From assembly GCA_026874595.1 (NCBI GenBank), contig CM049310.1, forward strand, positions 86,095,056 through 86,159,055: 64,000 nucleotides of DNA. The letters are read 5' to 3'. How positions within the stretch are numbered: position 1 is the stretch's first letter; every line of letters starts with the position of its first letter. Shown piece by piece: positions 1-13,700 of the stretch. The notes beneath the pieces are model-generated. The model made no database searches. It was not told the origin of the DNA and saw nothing but the letters and a program-made list of their open reading frames with translations. The translations under genes were made by a program, and so were the position numbers. Source of the DNA: Sipunculus nudus (lineage: Eukaryota > Annelida > Sipuncula > Golfingiida > Sipunculidae).

Positions 1-2105
1 TATTCACTTTCGGCTCAGTTGTGCATGAGACTTGGTGATCGAGAAGTTCAATAGTAAAAGGGAAAATAACATTTCGGCAGAAGTCCAACACAGGTGGAAC
101 AATTTATGGCTTTCATCTGCTTACCAGTCACTTAACAATAACCAGTCCCGCAGAAGTGGATCCAGAGGGGTTTACAGGGGTCCGGGCCCCCTTTTTCAGA
201 CGCCGCAAACCTTTAAAGGGTTTCAGACCAATTTTTACGGTCTGCCCCCCCCCCCCCACCACCCATCCATTCCCAGACCGCGACTTTTTTAAGTTTTGTC
301 ATTAGTCTTTCAAGGTTTCACCCTCCTTTTTTATATCCTGGATCCGCCCCGTCTCGAGATATTTTGTGACAGTTATCATATTATTTATGAAATGAAATGA
401 AATAGTTAAAATTTAATTCCACTTAAGACAACATTGAGAAATAATTAAACCCATTCTTACTCAAATATTGTCAGCTATCCTACATCATCGATAACCATAA
501 TATGGTTGCTTGAGTACTTGTATTAATTTTTTTCTGACTGTCCCGGAAAAAAGGAGAAAAGGATTTGCAGCTTCTAATCAGATAGCAGTTACATTACGAA
601 TATTCTTATAAAGTGTACACTCTTTACACAGCAGTAATACACTGCAGGCGTTCCCGATCTCCTTCGCTTAAACCGCTGCTTTTTTACTTAGTGACAGTTG
701 TGTCTGTTTGTGTGCTGTTTGGTAACAGCCAGCAGATGCTGTGCCACCGCATTAATTTTTATAGTGAACTGAAAAAGAATCCTAAAAATACTGTTTGAAA
801 AAGTAGACATATAAAACCTGTCCCGTCATCGACACAGTCTCCACTGATAAGTCTTTTGTTCTTATGTAAGTTGCGCAGGCTTCGGGTTACATGACAAATA
901 ATGAGATTGTGAATGGGGTTACTAGCATTTTCTACTCCATTTATTTCTTTCACATTTCCTACTCCATTTGTAAAAGCATTTGGACTCTCTTTCTCTCCGC
1001 CTTTCAGTAATTCAATGGAAATCAACTACATATTGGATGGTAATTAACCTAAATGTTATCCGGTATAATTCAAAGTATTTAATTATTGTCATTTGGAAAA
1101 GCTTAATTAAGATCATTTCACATACCGGTGACAAACACAATGAAATATTCGCATAACTAAAAAAAAGAAAAAAAAAAACAAATAAAAAAGAACTGGCATC
1201 ATTTTGGTTTTTACACTGCAGTCCTCTCTTTCCGTGAAATCGCTGCTTTGTACGGTAAGATTCTCTGGGTTCAACCGCCAGAGTGGGAACAGAGAAAAAG
1301 TGTAATTAGACCAATGAGAACGTGAGTTCACATTGTGCATCTAACTCCATATTTTATCTGCTCGCGTGGGCAGTGTATGGTTTCCATAAGAAATAACGAT
1401 TGATTAGGATTGTTCTGGAATGTAGGTCTCCCCGTCTGTCCACAGGGGCGGATTAAGAGGGGGACGCATGGTGCGGGCGCCTCATCACCCTACCGCCAAA
1501 GGTCGTTTTTACTTAAAACGAATCCATTCCAGTTAGGCACAGTGTGACGGTTGGGACTACCAGTATCAACTGTCAAACTTTAAAGTTTATATTTGATACA
1601 CTTCAAGGAAACACCTTTTTACATTTCACATGATTATGCTTACAAAATAGTACTTATTCTGCGAGGTCTTTACCACAAAACACCCATGTTTAGGTAATAT
1701 GCCTTGAAACAGTTCATATCAAACGTATATGAACAAACTACATTACCCTCTTCACGATATTTATGACTACGCCATCTGTATATTAAGGAGGCCCGGCTGC
1801 ATAGCAGGCCGTAGATGTCAAAGCTCACAAACCCTTACCAGAGGAGTCGTACTCTTGTGAGTCTGACTCGGCAATTAATTCCGAAAAGTAGCGTCTGCAT
1901 GCGAGAGTTATGTTGAAGCCCCTCCCTTCTCTAAGATCATGTAACATCCCCTGGTCCAACAGGCTGTCCAAAAAAAACCAAAAAAAAAAAAAACCAAAAA
2001 AAAAACCCCCGTATAATAGATATCTTTGTTATACGGGTACTACAGGTATCATTAAGATAGAGCTCAGTAAGGGCGTACATTCCCTGGCTTAGCTTTACTT
2101 GTTAC
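1..2105. other. Intron 10 of transporter gene (partial)
   Basis: No further transporter exon is found. It holds a repeat at 130-350, an A-rich tract near 1158-1190 and another at 1968-2007. The rest is unrecognised AT-rich sequence. Confidence 0.6.
130..355. repeat. Dispersed repeat with GGATCC-type ends (copy 1)
   Basis: It runs from GTGGATCCAGAGG to CCTGGATCCGCCCC. Its core (GGGTTTCAGACCAA preceded by GCCGCAAAC) recurs at 52725-52870 with similar ends. Likely a non-autonomous element. Confidence 0.55.
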
Positions 2106-2213
2106 CTGCCGGCATGAGGTTAAGAACCAGCGTCGGGTAGGCGATGTTAGAGCAGCCGGCCCTGCTCCCACACACCCGCTGACAGACGTCCGGCTCCACG
2201 CATCCCACCGTGT
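2106..2213 (-). CDS. SLC5 exon 10 (last exon in window)
   Basis: 108 bp, phase 1 at both ends, between TTTGTAG and GTAACC. It encodes the cysteine-rich loop with CVEPDVC, RVCGS and [17 protein letters not shown]. The next family exon (TM8, MSSLTSIFNS-type) is not found between 1 and 2105, so the gene runs off the window. Confidence 0.9.
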
Positions 2214-5200
2214 CTACAAACAGAAAATAAGACTATAATCGCACTCAGTAGAAAGCATACCTCCGCCAAGGCAAACAATCTTACTTAAAAAAGTAACTCT
2301 ATCCATTTTTCAGGATTCACGGCAAAATGTAAATGGTTCTCCTTTGGTATATATTCCATCCCTACTCAAAGTGTCGCTTTGAACAGTTGTTTTCGCGTAA
2401 TTCTGCTAAAAACGAACAAGTGACCCATGGGTCATAACGCTCAGCTGACTAGGAAGACAACGAAAAAATGAATTTTATCATCTGAAGCTAAATGTAGTAG
2501 GTGGTATCCCCATTCAACTGTAGCAATAAAGGTTCTTCAAAATCAACAACAAGAAAAAGTTTCATGATAATAAGTCCAGTCATCCGCATTTAATATATCC
2601 TTTTAGTATGCAGTCAGCTGAGCTAAAAATGGAAGAAAATCCCTGGATGTCAAGACAGAAGATTTTAGGTCCATCGGTAAAGTTTTGTACCCTGTCTCTC
2701 TAGGTGTTTAAAATGTTTTAAGCTAGTAAAATAGGTCACCATGACCTAATTTCAATTTTCCATGAAGATTATCTGAGATGTTTTGGCCACTAGCACGCAA
2801 AATATAGGTCACCATGACCTAATTTCAGGTTTTCATGGAGATTGCCCAAAACTTCCTTATATATTACATTGGAACATTCCAGGGCTAGGAGATACAATTT
2901 GCGTATTTGATTTTCAGGTTGATAAAACCCATGTTTTGGGCCCATAGTTCAGAGAATATAGGTCACCATGACCTAATTTCAGGTTTCCATGCAGATTCAC
3001 CAAGGACCTGGCTGAAAGTCATGTTAGAAGATGCTAGGCCTAGCGAACACCATTTGTGCCTCGTCTGGCTGACTGGGTGCTCAAAATCATGTTTTCAGCC
3101 TGTAGTTCACAAAATATAGGCCAACAAGACAAAATATCAGGTTTCCAAGCTGATTTTATATGGACCTCCATGGACTTTCAGGTTTGAATTTTCCAGGTAC
3201 AGCGGTTAGGATTTGTGACCTGTTAACGGACGGACGGACAAATAGTGCTCGCTATAGCTCAGATGACTTTCAGTTAACTGAGCCAAAAAGAGCAAATGCA
3301 TGAAGACCAGAGTAGTTTTACCAAATAATTCTTTAACGTAGTTAATAGTTTTAGAAAGCTAAATAAATCAATATTAATAAAACATGGTATTTCGCATTGT
3401 TATGGCAAATGATTAAATGTTAAGCCATGTCCACGAAAATAAACTTATGTATATATCAATATTCATTTTTGATTGTGGGTTGAGGCTGGATGCGGAGCGT
3501 ACCTGGAAATAAGATGCGTGATATCATCCCTGGGAAGACCAGGATGAAGAGCGGCATCACCTTGATGTAGCCGGCCACGATGGAACCACCTTTCGCATGA
3601 CTGTAATTTTTACCCGCTAGGGAGCGCTGCACGATCACCTACAACATTGACGATTCATGCTACAAATTTGTTTACTTACTCCCCACAAAATATTTTCTGG
3701 AATTGCAAGGTTTTTTTCCCCACCTAATATCTCTCAAGTTTATACCAGAGCTAATAAACTGTTCTTTTATTTTTGATATATTGACATATTAATAGAATAC
3801 GTTTTGATGATTTTTTATTAATTTCAGAAAAGATTGTTTAACCAATTCAAAAGTACATTATTTAGAAAAAACAAAGTAGAGGCAGTTACCTTTATGGGGC
3901 TAATTCTACATGACATGACAATAATCTCAAACCGTTTTCCCCTCTTTCATGCCTCTTTCTCAGACAAAAAAAAATTAATCGAGACATCTGACAAAACCTA
4001 GAATTTTATTTTTTATCAAGAGAGAAGCATGTTAGAAACAGTTAAGGATAGGATATTGTCACGTAATTTCATATAAGCCCACACAAAATTAAAATATCTT
4101 ACTTGGGGCTTGTCATAATGAACTATTTATAAATAGATAGTTTGAACTTATTAAAATATCTAATAAAACTTTTATTAATGCCATCAGTAAGAACACTGTT
4201 TTCCACGTTTAAAATTATATTTGCTTTATGGGATCTGATGCGATTTAAAAATTGTTTTTTTTTATGAATAATTGACAGGCGGGTCCCGTTTTAGACTCCA
4301 TCTGCATGTCTAGTCATGACACGTGGCCTAACAATTATCCAAACAGAAGATGAATCTGTGAATGTCAAGGTTATACCTCTTGCGCACATTTATCTGTTTC
4401 GCCTGATAAGTGTAAATTAAAAAAATTAAATAACTGGAGCACATTAACAGCATGGAACGACAAAATCAATTAAAAATATAAATGTTTTTTCCGTGAAACA
4501 TATTTTATAAATTGCAATACCCGTGGATCAGTTTTGAGGGGTAGCCTACGACTGACACGTGATTGTAAATATTGAAAAAAACTTATGCACGTGCGTCCTC
4601 GGATATTATATGTGATACAACTGTTTCCAGTTTTGTTGAAGATGTAAAATGCAGGTTGATAGTGTTGTGATACTTCTTGTGGTCATTTCCACATTATGCA
4701 AAAGGTTTACATGGATGAATCGGTAGATTAACCATTTGTTGCATGTTAACATGATAAATGAGTGCCAAAGGGATCGAGAGTGCTGTATTTCACATTTACC
4801 CCCTATGCAAATGTGACTATGGGAGTGACTTTGAAAAATGTCGGATAAAACTTGAAATCCGTCAAGCTAAGTTTGTTCTTATGCACAAGAGACCTTAACC
4901 CTGCGCTGTAGGTTGGTGTTGCTACCAGTTTCATAACTTGAACCTGTGGTGTTAAACGATTTTCTTCCCGTGCACGTGTTTATGTGTGTATTGGTGTTAT
5001 TTACTGGTGATTCATGATCACCAATTCATTGTCCAGAACACAGCCAGGACGGTTTCAAGCACCAAACGAACATTGGTATTCAAGTTCCACATTACTTAAT
5101 AGATCGGGCTTTTAAACAGTTTTAGAGAACTGTCAGGGGTTTCTAGGAAACACCACGCTTACTCGTTTTTAACTTTCCAAAGAGCCGATTTTGACATAAA

Positions 5201-6993
5201 AGACCACTGTCTCCTCGCTTTTCAGAGGTCTCCTTTAAATAATGCGGACACTTCAAAGTAGCAACAAGTGGCGACAGTTTGTCTTCAGGGGTGTGGGGAT
5301 GACTCGCTAACGTAGGTGATTAGGGTTGCGACAACTATTTTTTTTTAAACTATATAGATATACATATATGTGTGTGTATGCAGTTAATATATTTTATATT
5401 ATATTTAACCTTTCATTGTCTATGTTACACATTTCAAATATATTACAATTCAGTATAAGGTTTTTAAAAAGGTATTTTTTTTCAATATAGGTTAATTCTA
5501 AATCATGTTTAGAGATATATTTCATGGTAATCTCAGAAATTGAACCAAAGTCCATAGTTCTAATTCTTAATGTATTGCATTTTCAATAAAAAAAATGTTA
5601 TTATCGGAACAGCAGGGTGTGATGATTACATTTATCATCTCCATGTATTGACGCCCTTGGTTTCAACAATTATTTTCTTATATCCATGGATATACCACTG
5701 GATCCACTGGAACACGATTCGACAGAACCACCATTTTTAATTTAAGTAACAAACACTCGATTTCATGTCTACGACCTTCATATGCTTTAGGAGTAATTAA
5801 AAAACAATATACAAAGAAAAATTTAAGGTACAAATCTGTGTTTGGTTATGGAAAGTTTTATTATGTCGGCGAAGGTAATGCGACAGTATTGTTTTACTGC
5901 AATTTACTTAAATCTCTTTTATGAATATCATGTAGCTATAACAGTTTAGAATTAAACTCGGCCGTAAAATTCGCCATCATGTTACCCGCACTATGACAAA
6001 GATCAATAACATAGTTGTTGGTTATAGTGCTTAGAATGAGAGAAGACCTCTTATTTATCTTTTCAAACTGATTTGTATATTTTGTTATTAAGATACCGGG
6101 TTAAATGAGACATGCATTTATATGTTCTCTTAAAGAAAATGAGTTTCTTTGAAGGTATTAAAAGACTGGTTTTTATCATAATAAGAGGGAAAGGAAACCT
6201 CACTCGTTGAGTAGAATTGTGGGACAGATATTTTTTAATATTTTGTTAAATTTCATATTCTGGAACGAATATGACTGAGAAAACGGTCTCTTATTATATA
6301 AAAAAATCCGCTAAAATATACGAGTGGCGTTTCCGAAGACCACTTCTTACCTCCGCATAGGATGTTATGTTTTCATCCGTGTCTCTTTGTTTGTTTGTCT
6401 GTAAGTAGAATTACGAAAGCCTTCTACCCCAATATTAAATATAGGCAAGGACACGGCCAAGGGAGCCGCATTTAATTTTTGTGCGGATTCAAAGAAGATT
6501 CAGGTCAAGTGGAATTATGTTACCTCGGCGGAGGAATGCGCTCTATTCATGGACACAGTTTTGTTTATAGCTCACCTGATCTGCACACCAGTACCAAACA
6601 GAGTTGATGGTAATCCCGATTAACCCCGGCCACGGCGGGTCACCCGTGACCGGGTCACGCAGGAAGTTCAGGTAGTCTTTGGGTGGGACCCCGCATGAGT
6701 GATTACTGGATAGTGTGGTGTTGGGGATGGCGCGCTCATATCGGTACTTCATCATCTCAAAACCGCCCACACGTACGAAACCTTTATTGATGACGTCATA
6801 CATGACCATTACAATATTACTGAATAACATGAGAAATTATACTAACTGATGATTACGTTATTCTTAATAATAATATTAAAATGCATAACGAATAAAAATA
6901 CTTCTACCAAAAGCTTGCTTAAAGCAAAAAACAAACAAAAAATACACTTAATATTTCAAACTAAATTTGAAATTTGTAAATCCGACCATCTGA

Positions 6994-7062
<69 letters not shown>

Positions 7063-7117
7063 TAATAATAATAATAATAATGAAAAATTCAATATTAATG
7101 ATAAAATCAATATTAGG

Positions 7118-7152
<35 letters not shown>

Positions 7153-7153
7153 T

Positions 7154-7188
<35 letters not shown>

Positions 7189-7230
7189 GAAAAATTCAAT
7201 ATTAATGATAAAAAAAAATATTAGGATAAC

Positions 7231-7296
<66 letters not shown>

Positions 7297-7305
7297 ACTA
7301 ATAAA

Positions 7306-7352
<47 letters not shown>

Positions 7353-7686
7353 TATTATTATTATTATCATTATTATATTTGTGTATATTTGTTTGTTATA
7401 AGGAATTAATTATCAGACGTACTTATAATCATGAGCGCCACTGCACCAATCATCATGATAATAGTTTGTATGAAGTCTGTCCATATCACAGCCGTCAACC
7501 CACCTGTATGTAAAAAATAATTATAATAAAACTTAAAATAATAATTTATCGTAACTCATATGGAAGTTATTTCATAAGTATTAATCTTTATTTGCTTTAA
7601 TCAACGCATCTGAAAATACAGATTATTTTTTTTATAAAGCAAATTAGATATAACTAATACTCTTCATAATAAAAAAAAATGTGAAA

Positions 7687-7756
<70 letters not shown>

Positions 7757-10700
7757 ATGTTAAACATAACACTCGTAAATATAATACGGTATGACTAGTA
7801 TACCCATTGAAAGGCCATGTTGTTTAAGCTTAAAATCCGTTTGTTTCGGGAGAAGCGTAATATCATACCATTTATTAGAAGAAAAAAAAACTCACCGGTA
7901 ATTGTGAAAATGGCGGCAACCGAAATCAACAGGATGATAGCAGCATAAATATTCCAACGAAGAGACTGCTGAATAAAAATTGCTCCCGCGAACAGATCGG
8001 CCTAAGGATAGAGCAGAATGCTACAGAGTGTTGGCAATCTCTGTCTTTAAATTGCTAATTTTACACAAGTAAGGCCACAACAAATATGTTTTACGTAACC
8101 AGCGCGCCTATTTCACACAGATCAGGTTTTAAGTGTATGCCACGGTTATGTCGATTGTTGGTTTACCTTTTAATATTTTTTAATATTTTAAGTAAATGTT
8201 CGTTCATAATGGTATCTTAGAAAAAGGACAACACTATTCAAGAACTTGAGCATATTTTTGAACCTTCCCGGCAAGTCGACAAAATTTCATATATTTTATC
8301 ACGTTTACTAATTTTTATAGAGAAAAATGTCCCCTCAGCTATAAAACATTTTATATTTACGTGTTGCCTGAGTATGTCATTAAAAGATCTTGCGTTTAAA
8401 GTAGCACCACTAGGAAAAAAATCTAATCAAAAAGTTCTCTTTCTAGTGATATACATATATTTCAAACTTTTATTCATTATCATACGATATTTAAACATTT
8501 TAATGTTTTTAAATAGTACGCTATTTTCAACATACAGTAACAGCCTGCCATGCATGTTTTAGCCACTTAATTAAACTGTACATGACAATATCTCAAAAGA
8601 GTCCTTTTGTTAATTTTTTTCTCTATTATGTCTATTTCTACCTTAAAACGGAAATTTAACTTTTGATTCAATAAAAAAATTGAATTTCATTTTTAATCAA
8701 GATAGAAAACGATAGAGTGGTGCTACCGGAAGTCAGTTATTGGCTCAACCCTCTGTATGTGTATAAATAATTAAAATAAAAAAAAAACACGCCTTTCATC
8801 ATTAAGAACGCTAACGTTTTCCGATATTCATTCAAGGCATAAACATTTTAAAGTCTAAAAGATATCTTGGGAATATAATGCACACACTGATATTTTTGTG
8901 AAGATATACATCAGAAGCGACAGGACGGCGAGGTAGACTCTAATACGCTGACCTCCGAACCGGCGCCTCAGGTACTCCGGCATAGTATACACCTGCCATC
9001 ACACACAACATAACACGTCATTGTTATATTCATTCCAACGTCTGGACACATCTAGTAGTTTTCTACATAAAAGATTCCCCTTTATAAATATATTATTTTT
9101 TTTAATATAATAAAATCAATTAAAAAAAATACGAAAAAATGTATATTCTGTGACAGAAATATTTGCTACCTTCGAACACACTTGACTATATTTCGGATAT
9201 TTTGTTGATTTTCTATGTGAAGTTATTTAACGAGTTAGTAGAACCGGGAAAACTCAGCGGATGTCTTTGGACACTCGTCCGGCTTTCAGGATTTTAAAAA
9301 AATTTATGATAACAAATGGAAACCGTGTGACAACATTTTTTTAAACGATCTTTTTCGCAATAAGTTGACATTTCAATAAAAGAGGAACTTCCGATAAAAC
9401 TTTTTAAAAAATTAGTTGTTGGTGGGTCAGAAACAAATATTATCGCTAATGTTACCTATCTTAAATAAAAGGTAGACATTTAGGATAAAGAGGTCGAGAG
9501 TCAGACTGTATGACTCTGATGTCCTTTGGCGCGAGAGCGTGAGACCAAAGATACTTTCGTGAAACTCAAGCTAAAAGCGTGAGACTAACATTGAAGTTGT
9601 AAAAGTAAAAGATAAATAATACTTACTCCTGATGCAATATAAACGGGAACGAAGAGCCATCCGAGCATTAAAAGAACGAAAATTGCCTGAAAAAGAGAGA
9701 AGTTGCAATGGTGTTTTCAATGGTATTCACATCTTGAAATTATTCTTAGACTTTTGATCATTCAGATCTCTGCTGATCCGACAATACATAATTGCTAACA
9801 ACTTTTTCTCACGTGTCAGATTATGAAATTCAATTTTTTGGCTCATATAATGATATTTTGAAACAGGAAAAGAAATCCAGAGGTTTTAGGTGTCACCACG
9901 TCTTTTGTGACATATCAGCAAATTTGAGAAGATGGTATAAAAAATCAAGGCAAATCCATCTTACTTTCTCAATCGAACGTTACTGAACATGGCCTACAAT
10001 TAAAACTCAAAAATTGGTCTCATATTTAAAAAACGGTTCCGGTCGATTTGTTAAAAGATTTGTAATATGACTTAGAAAAATAGTGAAAATAGTGCAAAAA
10101 GTGTAATATACTTCTTCAGCAAGTATTAACACTACGAAGAGTATATTTAACCCCGAAACTGCTTATGGTAGATGTTATCAAATATATATGTCTGAAGATA
10201 AACTTAAACACTTTTAGCTCTAAAGGTTAACATCGTGGTCAATAACTGGCAGTCAGACGGCCGGAAAGACCGCTAACAAAAACCTGTTGTTACAGATCAG
10301 ATACACTGGACATCATTGACGGATGTCTAGTTTTGTGGTTTTTGTTGTTAATTTACTCTTACGAAGTGGTCTCGTTAAATTGGGTTTAACATTGAAGCAC
10401 TGCTTGTATAAACTATCATGGCGGTGTACGGCAGCCAGAACGCTAACACAGAATCAAAAATGAATATTATTCCAACCAATGAAGGCTGGACATTATGGTC
10501 AAATAATAATTACTCCAATTGGCTGAGGCGTTTTTGGCCCAGTGCCAGCGTTCTTGGTGGCCAACTACAGCAAACCTATTTACTACAGGTAAGTGGAATG
10601 CGCCCCGACTGCGTAAGGAGTATATGTTGTTACTCACGTTCAGTTCATAAAGACCTATTCCAATTCCTCCCGCAGCCCCTGATCCAGCCAGGCCAACAAA

Positions 10701-13700
10701 ATGTAGACTTCCGACATTACTGGCGAACAGGGACGCTCCGAGCTGCAAGAGCAATGAGCAGTAACGTACATTAAAGTCATTTAAAAATGAAAATCTTGAA
10801 GCCCGTTAGCGACAGGCTGAGCGATTTAGATATTAGGGTTATAATTTCTTCAACTATAGTTTTATGGTGTGACTGTCGTAAGGGCATCGTTTCATTTCAA
10901 CAGCCTTGACTTATTTTCTCACGACAGTCGCACAACACATATTTACCCCCGCCAGGAGGATACGCGTTCATTACTGTCCGTGTGTTTATGTGTGTTTGTT
11001 CATAACTCGCTCAATTATAAACGGAATCTCAGGGCATTTCCAGAATGGGCGAATGAAGAATCGATTAGGTTTTGGTGTGGGTCCAGCTCATTATCCAGAT
11101 CCAGGAAGGAGTTCAAGTATTATTCATAAATGTGCAGTCACGTATGCCCGACTCAACAAGGGAATATAAGATAAAATACTTTATTTGCTATACATACGTA
11201 AAAAAAGTATAACATACAATAGTATATGTCGTGACTAGCTTGTTGTAAAAAAATGCAATGAAGAATAATTAAATAAATTCATAAAATCGTATTTAAAAGA
11301 TATTTGTCTACAGAATAATTTCCCGCAAGGGATCGGTTTAGATTCCGGATAGCTGACACGTAGGTACTCGTTAAATTCTTCTTTAATAACTTGGAAACGA
11401 CCGACAACGAGCTCGAGATTTCATTATTTAGAATAGATGGTGTGTTGGGTGATGAGAATCTTTAACTATAGCATTCGCTTTCTTAAGCAATCTCTTTAAG
11501 TAAATTGATTAAACGGATGGTAAAGAAATCCATAATATCTTCCCAGCCGTTTTAATAATCTTATTAAATAACTTCAGTACCTCGGCATTGATGCTTCCTC
11601 CCTATACAGTGACAGAGAGCATCAAGACGGCTCTATGAAATTTCAGCAGCACCGGTAGACCTAGTCCAAACCCTTTTAGTCTCCCTAAAAAGTACAGCCG
11701 CAGTGTGGCCTTCATACAATAATTTACATTTTCCTCCAACTTCAAATTTGATTATATATGGATACCTAAAAATTTAAAACATCCGACAATTTCCATCGCA
11801 GAACCATTAATTTCTAAAGACACGATCTTTGATCTTTTAAGCCGAAAGTCTATGATCATCTCCTTGGTTTCCCAATATTGAACTCTAAGTTATAATCAGA
11901 GCACCACGTAGTTAAGTTTTCAATTTCGTGACAGTATTCACTTTCATTACCTCCTCGGATAAGCCCGGTAACTGTTGTGTCACCTGCAGGTTTAACTATC
12001 AGACAGTCATCAGATTTTGGCACACAGTCATACGTAAATAAAGAATATAATGTTGGTGATAATACACAGGCTTGGGGTGCCCCGGTATTTAAATGACAAC
12101 TCTTTAGAAACGTTATCACCGATCTTGACTTTATATTTGTGGACGATTCGATAAAAGGTCTATTATCCAATTGCACATATTTGTATGCAGACCTACTAAT
12201 TTAAGAATAAGTTTTTTTAGGGAGAATTTAACTGAATGCAGAACTAAAATCGATAAATAAAACTCTAGCCTTAGAGGTCCTCGCAAGTCAAGATGTTATA
12301 CAGGGTTATCGAAACGGCGTCATCCGTGTAACGGTTGCCGCGATAAGCAAACTAGAAAGGATCCCAAGTATCCGAAATGCAGCGTTTAAAATAATTTAAG
12401 ACCAGTCTCTCAAATCTCTTTATAATTACTGAAGTTAGAGCTGGTATATAGACCAAATTTGGGAATGCTAACATTTGTTGGGGAACATATGTACCGATAA
12501 ATCTGGGAATATGAGCCAATAAGTGAATGAAACCAGGGTTAGAGAGTATCCCTCAATAGGAACCCCCCCCCCCAACATGACGGAGGAATGCATTCCTTAC
12601 AATGCAGATTTCTAGTTTTATATGTGAACGCTACAACGTAAGATTCAGACCCACCTTTATCAAACCTACGGCCGCCGTTGCCCGCTTCAATCGTACCACA
12701 AATATCGTATGCAGTAGGTGACAGAGACTTTAAGCCTCCAGCCATGTTCTGTTCAATTACCATCATTGTTCAATTTCCATAACAATTACCATCAAACCGG
12801 AAATCAGGTATAGGCAAGATGTTCTGTAGGAACCTCATGGTATTGAACATTTAAAAGGGAAGATTACTGTTACTTTCATCATTTGAAATAAATCAACATA
12901 TCTTTCTCTGTATATGTATTCGACCCGACAACTCAGTTCCCCTCGTCGTCGACAGATGTGTAGGGGCGCGGATGTGCATTGAATGGTACGTATATAAGGA
13001 GTACACAATAAGTGATACATTTCATTCATTACCGGTGTATCATTAAGTTTAAACAGTCATTGACTTTACTGGTATTTCCCTTGATCCGTAGTTTCAGATA
13101 AAAAAGCATTACATTACATAATGCATATGTGGAAATTTACCAATCAATAGTACTGGAGGAGACATGTATCAAGCGGTTAGCGAGCGAGTTGTTTGAGCGC
13201 GTGTATATTAAGTGTTAATGTAGACCTTGTCCTCTTCATAATATGACCACGACAACAGTTTGAGGTATCTCTTTATCAGGCACTCAGTGAACGTTGCTCC
13301 CTCCCTCGGGCAAAATCAACACATGGAGAGCTCGAGCGATCACTGCTGACAGGTTGGTAAACAGAAAACATAATAATCTGTCGATAAAGAACCGATCAAA
13401 CGTCTAGGAACGCTACGGCAAACACAGCCCGGAGGCATGGGGAGCTATGACTGATTGTTACTTTTAACAATGATCAAGAGGTTCATGATCTCAAGCACTT
13501 TTGTCCTGTATCACTCTTTGTTTTACATATTATATTCAATCGACCCTGCCTTTTGTCTTGTCACTACGGGAGGTTTTCTGATACGATGAAGTTCTGGAAC
13601 GTTCGTTAGTTTACGTTTTCCGCCCTGCGGGAAGCGATCCTGTGTGTATGTTCGCGTGTGTGAGTACGTCCAGTGTAGGTATATGCATAGGTGTGTAGGT

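Noticed and set aside
1-2105. Further transporter exon (TM8 region)
   Set aside because: No MSSLTSIF-like sequence could be found on the minus strand.
6849-7513. Poly-isoleucine ORFs
   Set aside because: They are translations of the AAT/ATT microsatellite.
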